Below, piece after piece: positions 6,556-9,409 of a stretch of DNA of 9,409 bases. Source of the DNA: an uncultured Dyadobacter sp. GTDB lineage: Bacteria > Bacteroidota > Bacteroidia > Cytophagales > Spirosomataceae. The notes under the pieces are model-generated. The model saw only the letters and a list, made by a program, of their open reading frames with translations, searched no databases and was not told the DNA's origin. Position numbers and translations under genes: made by a program. Positions within the stretch are counted from its first letter, which is position 1. Every line of letters starts with the position of its first letter. The DNA lies in NCBI GenBank assembly GCA_946481035.1, contig CAMLNK010000086.1, positions 1 to 9,409 of the forward strand. The letters run 5' to 3'.

Positions 6556-7848
6556 TTACTTGCCTGCTGTGGCCGGCTTAGACGCGGCTGGCGCAGGGCT
6601 GTCTTTTACTAATTTCAATGCCTGTTCGATGTAAATCTCGCCTGTCATTTCGCCCAGGCTCGTGCGGCTCACATAGTCATACCTTTTAAAACTGTTGAAA
6701 TCGACCTTCGTAAGCATATAGCCGAAGGCATCGTTGGTGAGCCCGAAAAGGAACGGTTGTTTGGTATTCATATGCCTTTTGACATAATACCCGATATTGG
6801 GCAATGCCTCGCCCGGCACCGTCAGCACCTGGGCGGTACCGATATTGAGCAGGTTGAGCTGCGTTACAATGCGGTTATCGCCGGCCATTTCATTTTTTAT
6901 AGGTGATTTTTGAAGGATAAAACGCATGATCTCCGAATCCACCGGGAACTCAATCCTGCGGGAAACGCAATAAACATCCGGGTTTTCCTGCACGGCGGCA
7001 TCTTTCACGATCCGCAATGCCTCGTCGGCGAGCAACTCGCCTATCCTTTTGCATTCATTCCAATCGTTGGCTTCCTTTCCGTTTTCGATACGGTTGTCGG
7101 CTGTTACCATGCCGCCTTGTGCACCGTTCATGAAAATGGCAGTCCCACCGCCCTGCGATTCGATGCGGTCGTATAGCGGCCCGCAGAGGTCCGGGCTCAG
7201 AATGCCCCTGCCTGACCCGATCACCTCGGGGTGTATCGCATAGTTCACCAGCGTTGCAATGGGCTTACCCTTACCGGCTCCGGAAGTAGCCACTGCCTGA
7301 ATCACGCCGCAGCGCGGGTCGTAAAGCTGATCTGCGTAATAGTTGTAAGCGATCTTGCCCTTTGCATCACCTACCGCGATTTTCAGCGAAGCATCTTCCA
7401 GCTTCCCTACCGCTTCGTTCACCGCGTCGGCGATTTGCTGCACGCAGCGGTCGAGGTAGGCCATGTCGGCAAACGACTCGCCTTTTTCATTCGGAAAACC
7501 ATAGGCATCGGGCCCGCTATGCGTATGCGTAGCGCCTATGAGCACGTTCTCCGGCGCGATCCCCTTGATCAGCTTTCGCGATTTGTTCCCCAAAGCGGCC
7601 GGCCAACCGAGGTTATCCACATTCACAATAGCGATCCGGGTCCCACCCTTTTCCATTACAAATGCCCTCGCATACAGCTCGCCGTTCTTCTGCGTCGCTT
7701 TTTTGGGTGTGCCAATGCCCCCCGAAACAGGCAACAGCGGATCGGGCGTGATTACCCGCACAGCCGCCGCAGCCCTGAAATGCTGCCCGACTGCGATCTG
7801 GCTCATATACAGACAGAAACAGCAAAAGAAAATCGCCCTGGCTTTCAT
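6556..7848 (-). CDS. Neutral/alkaline ceramidase-like zinc hydrolase, exported
   Basis: Related to the N-terminal catalytic domain of neutral/alkaline non-lysosomal ceramidases, zinc amidases that release a fatty acid from ceramide. The reading frame can extend to a TTG at 7872, but the ATG at 7848 gives a clean signal peptide (MKARAIFF...IAVG, then Gln22), so I use it: 430 aa. The expected zinc ligands are visible: GATHTHSGPD with His108, NYAIHPEVIG with His206, VPGEALPNIG with Glu347, and NDAFGYM with Tyr377. The segment where characterised ceramidases carry the catalytic Ser (a GN/DxSPN pattern) reads NGAQGGMVTADN (241-252), with no Ser, so ceramide hydrolysis is uncertain. The C-terminal Ig-like domain of full ceramidases (over 600 aa) is missing; the protein ends in a Pro/Ala-rich tail. 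It is the first enzyme gene after susD and is probably co-transcribed with the following three. The fold assignment is firm; the substrate is not. Confidence 0.88.
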   Translation of the reverse strand: MKARAIFFCCFCLYMSQIAVGQHFRAAAAVRVITPDPLLPVSGGIGTPKKATQKNGELYARAFVMEKGGTRIAIVNVDNLGWPAALGNKSRKLIKGIAPENVLIGATHTHSGPDAYGFPNEKGESFADMAYLDRCVQQIADAVNEAVGKLEDASLKIAVGDAKGKIAYNYYADQLYDPRCGVIQAVATSGAGKGKPIATLVNYAIHPEVIGSGRGILSPDLCGPLYDRIESQGGGTAIFMNGAQGGMVTADNRIENGKEANDWNECKRIGELLADEALRIVKDAAVQENPDVYCVSRRIEFPVDSEIMRFILQKSPIKNEMAGDNRIVTQLNLLNIGTAQVLTVPGEALPNIGYYVKRHMNTKQPFLFGLTNDAFGYMLTKVDFNSFKRYDYVSRTSLGEMTGEIYIEQALKLVKDSPAPAASKPATAGK

Positions 7849-7876
7849 GTTGGAATGGGGTTTACCTATCAAAACT

Positions 7877-7914
7877 AAACCGGAACTGAGGGATGATCCC
7901 GACAGTCCCGGTTT
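7877..7914 (-). terminator. Stem-loop between susD and the enzyme genes (terminator or attenuator)
   Basis: On the minus strand AAACCGGGACTG (7914-7903) pairs with CAGTTCCGGTTT (7888-7877), with 11 Watson-Crick pairs and one G-U pair. The interior GGGA-TCA-TCCC can pair again, giving an almost continuous hairpin. It is followed on the minus strand by AGTTTTG, a short T run. It starts 27 bp after the susD stop and ends 28 bp before the ATG of the ceramidase-like gene. The position suits a partial terminator or mRNA 3'-end stabiliser that keeps susCD levels above those of the enzymes. Confidence 0.6.
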
Positions 7915-7941
7915 TAAATACTCACCTTAAAACAAATATGA

Positions 7942-9409
7942 CTACCACGGCTTGCCGGTTCCTTGCAAAAGCCATTGTTTAGACCACGGGCTGTTACCAT
8001 TATCGGCCTGCGAATAGCCGGTCACTTCCAGCTTGCTCACCGCCGCGTCCGCGTTCGTTTTGTTGATACGCATTTCATCCTGCATGTAGTAGAAGCGGAG
8101 GGGCAAAACCTCCCGCTTAGCCGCAGGACCGGCTTTCAATGCAGGCAGGCCGGTGCGGCGGAAATCGAACCAGGCTTCGGTAGCGGCCGTCCAGCTGGCG
8201 ATCCATTTCTGCTCGATCACCTGTTTCAATGTATTGTCGAAAGCCACGCCCGGCATAGCAATGTAAGCGGCATATTTGTCGCCTACCGTCCAGGTTTCCA
8301 TCGATGCCTTCACGCCTGCTTCGTAGCGGTCTTTCGCAACACCTGCGGCCCAGCCTTTCAGAGCGGCCTCGGCGAGGATGAAGTTCACTTCCGCAGCCGA
8401 AATAAGCCGTGCGCGCAGCAGCGGGCCTTTTGCGGCTTTGTAAATGCTGCTCAGGAAGGATACGTGCGGGTTAAACGACGTCTGGCCCGGTGTCGGGTTC
8501 AGGTTATAAGCCGATGGCAATGCGGAAAAGCTCGGCGGCAGCCCCACGTATTCCGGATCGGTATCGACTTGTGTATTCTTCACTTTATCCGGCGAAAGAA
8601 TGCGCTTACCATCCACGATTTTGTCGGTCCCGGCCGGTTGTGTCGGGTCTACAACCAACGGAATTTCCACCTTATTGGCCCAGATGCCCAGACGCGGATC
8701 TTTCAGTGTCTGTAATCTTTCCACCAATGTCGCGCACATTTTAATGCGGCGATAGTTGCTTCCGCTGGCGTCGGTCACAGTGTTGGCCGGCCACGAATCG
8801 GCCTCGCTATTGCCCGGGAAGCCCATGGTAGCGTCGTCTGCGCTGGAAGTGATAATAGGATACTGCGCTGCATTGGCCACAATTTTCTCGATACCCGCCT
8901 TGGCTACATCCGGCTGTTTGGCCGAAATGCGCATATAATAGCGCAGTAGCAGCGAATTGGCCATTTTACGCCATTTGGCAGGATCACCACCGTAATAGAC
9001 ATCCACATTATCCACTATACCTTCATAATCGGCCTTCGATTTGGAAAGCAATGTATTCGCCTTTTCCAGGTCGGCAATAATTCCGGCATAAATCACATCC
9101 TGGCTATCGAATGTCGGCAGGATGTCGGCTACGGCACCTGCCTCGCCTTTCAATGCATTGGTATACGGCGCATCGCCCCAGAGGTCCGTAATGAGCCCGA
9201 ACATGAACGATTTCATCACCAGCGACACGCCCTGGTGGAACTCGAAATTTGTTTCCACTGCGCGTTTGTAGACCAGGTCGTTGTTGCGCAGCACGTCGTA
9301 ATAGCCGTTCCAGCTCTGGTCGCCGCCCCAGTCGTAATCGTTGTGCCCGCTCGACCATGCGTCTTTCTGCGTATGCTGTACCACGCCCGCGATGTCCTGA
9401 TAACCGAGG
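7942..9409 (-). CDS. SusD/RagB-like nutrient-binding outer-membrane lipoprotein (5' end missing)
   Basis: SusD-family proteins are surface lipoproteins that form the lid on a SusC TonB-dependent transporter and capture the nutrient. About 488 residues are visible and the frame stays open to the right edge, so the lipoprotein signal and the first tens of residues lie outside. Family marks: SLVMKSFMFGLITDLWGDAP in the TPR-like helical region; EVNFILAEAALKGW; QKWIASWTAATEAWFDFRRT; and near the end LPLRFYYMQDEMRINKTNAD, matching the PxRxxYxxxE...N..N pattern of the SusD-like_2 type. Any internal start, e.g. the GTG at 9384, would be false because homology continues upstream (LGYQDIAG). A susC gene is expected immediately upstream. 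It is followed by a stem-loop and then four exported hydrolase genes on the same strand, which suggests that its ligand is the substrate of those enzymes. The ligand cannot be read from the sequence. Confidence 0.94.
   Translation of the reverse strand, partial: LGYQDIAGVVQHTQKDAWSSGHNDYDWGGDQSWNGYYDVLRNNDLVYKRAVETNFEFHQGVSLVMKSFMFGLITDLWGDAPYTNALKGEAGAVADILPTFDSQDVIYAGIIADLEKANTLLSKSKADYEGIVDNVDVYYGGDPAKWRKMANSLLLRYYMRISAKQPDVAKAGIEKIVANAAQYPIITSSADDATMGFPGNSEADSWPANTVTDASGSNYRRIKMCATLVERLQTLKDPRLGIWANKVEIPLVVDPTQPAGTDKIVDGKRILSPDKVKNTQVDTDPEYVGLPPSFSALPSAYNLNPTPGQTSFNPHVSFLSSIYKAAKGPLLRARLISAAEVNFILAEAALKGWAAGVAKDRYEAGVKASMETWTVGDKYAAYIAMPGVAFDNTLKQVIEQKWIASWTAATEAWFDFRRTGLPALKAGPAAKREVLPLRFYYMQDEMRINKTNADAAVSKLEVTGYSQADNGNSPWSKQWLLQGTGKPW

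Noticed and set aside
7849..7872. Extended N-terminus of the ceramidase-like protein from a TTG codon
   Set aside because: The ATG at 7848 starts exactly at a good signal peptide; the extra eight residues would place polar sequence in front of it.
7963..8715. Plus-strand open frame of 250 codons
   Set aside because: Antisense shadow of the SusD-like gene; composition is not protein-like and no motif is visible.

Overview
The window looks like chromosomal DNA of a member of the Bacteroidota, most likely a Cytophagales soil or plant-associated type such as Dyadobacter. This rests on a SusD/RagB-type outer-membrane lipoprotein, exported enzymes whose signal peptides are followed by Gln, weak or absent Shine-Dalgarno sequences, and roughly 50% GC. 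The genus is an inference. No rRNA, tRNA, CRISPR array, insertion sequence or phage gene is visible.

Layout. Positions 1-974 (minus) carry a PLP-dependent DegT/DnrJ/EryC1/StrS sugar aminotransferase cut by the left edge. A 154-bp spacer separates it from a divergent gene at 1129-2415 (plus), a glycine-rich polytopic membrane protein of unknown function. That gene converges on a long minus-strand gene train, and a perfect 16-bp inverted repeat at 2433-2469 serves as a shared terminator. The train, in transcription order, is: a SusD-like protein cut by the right edge (9409-7942); a neutral ceramidase-like metallohydrolase (7848-6556); a PhoPQ-activated pathogenicity-related (PqaA-type) alpha/beta hydrolase (6525-5167); a purple-acid-phosphatase-like metallophosphoesterase (5118-3337); and a glycerophosphodiester phosphodiesterase (3315-2473). 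The last four genes are spaced 21-48 bp apart and are probably co-transcribed. A 38-nt stem-loop lies between susD and the first enzyme gene.

How they may work together. A SusC partner is expected just outside the right edge. The SusC/SusD pair would bind and import a ligand, and four exported hydrolases would process it. None of the four is a recognisable glycoside hydrolase, polysaccharide lyase or sulfatase. Instead two are phosphoesterases, one resembles a lipid amidase and one is an unassigned alpha/beta hydrolase. The most interesting reading is a Sus-type locus that scavenges phospholipid or sphingolipid head groups, or another phosphodiester, rather than an ordinary polysaccharide. 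That is inference; the substrate cannot be read from sequence.
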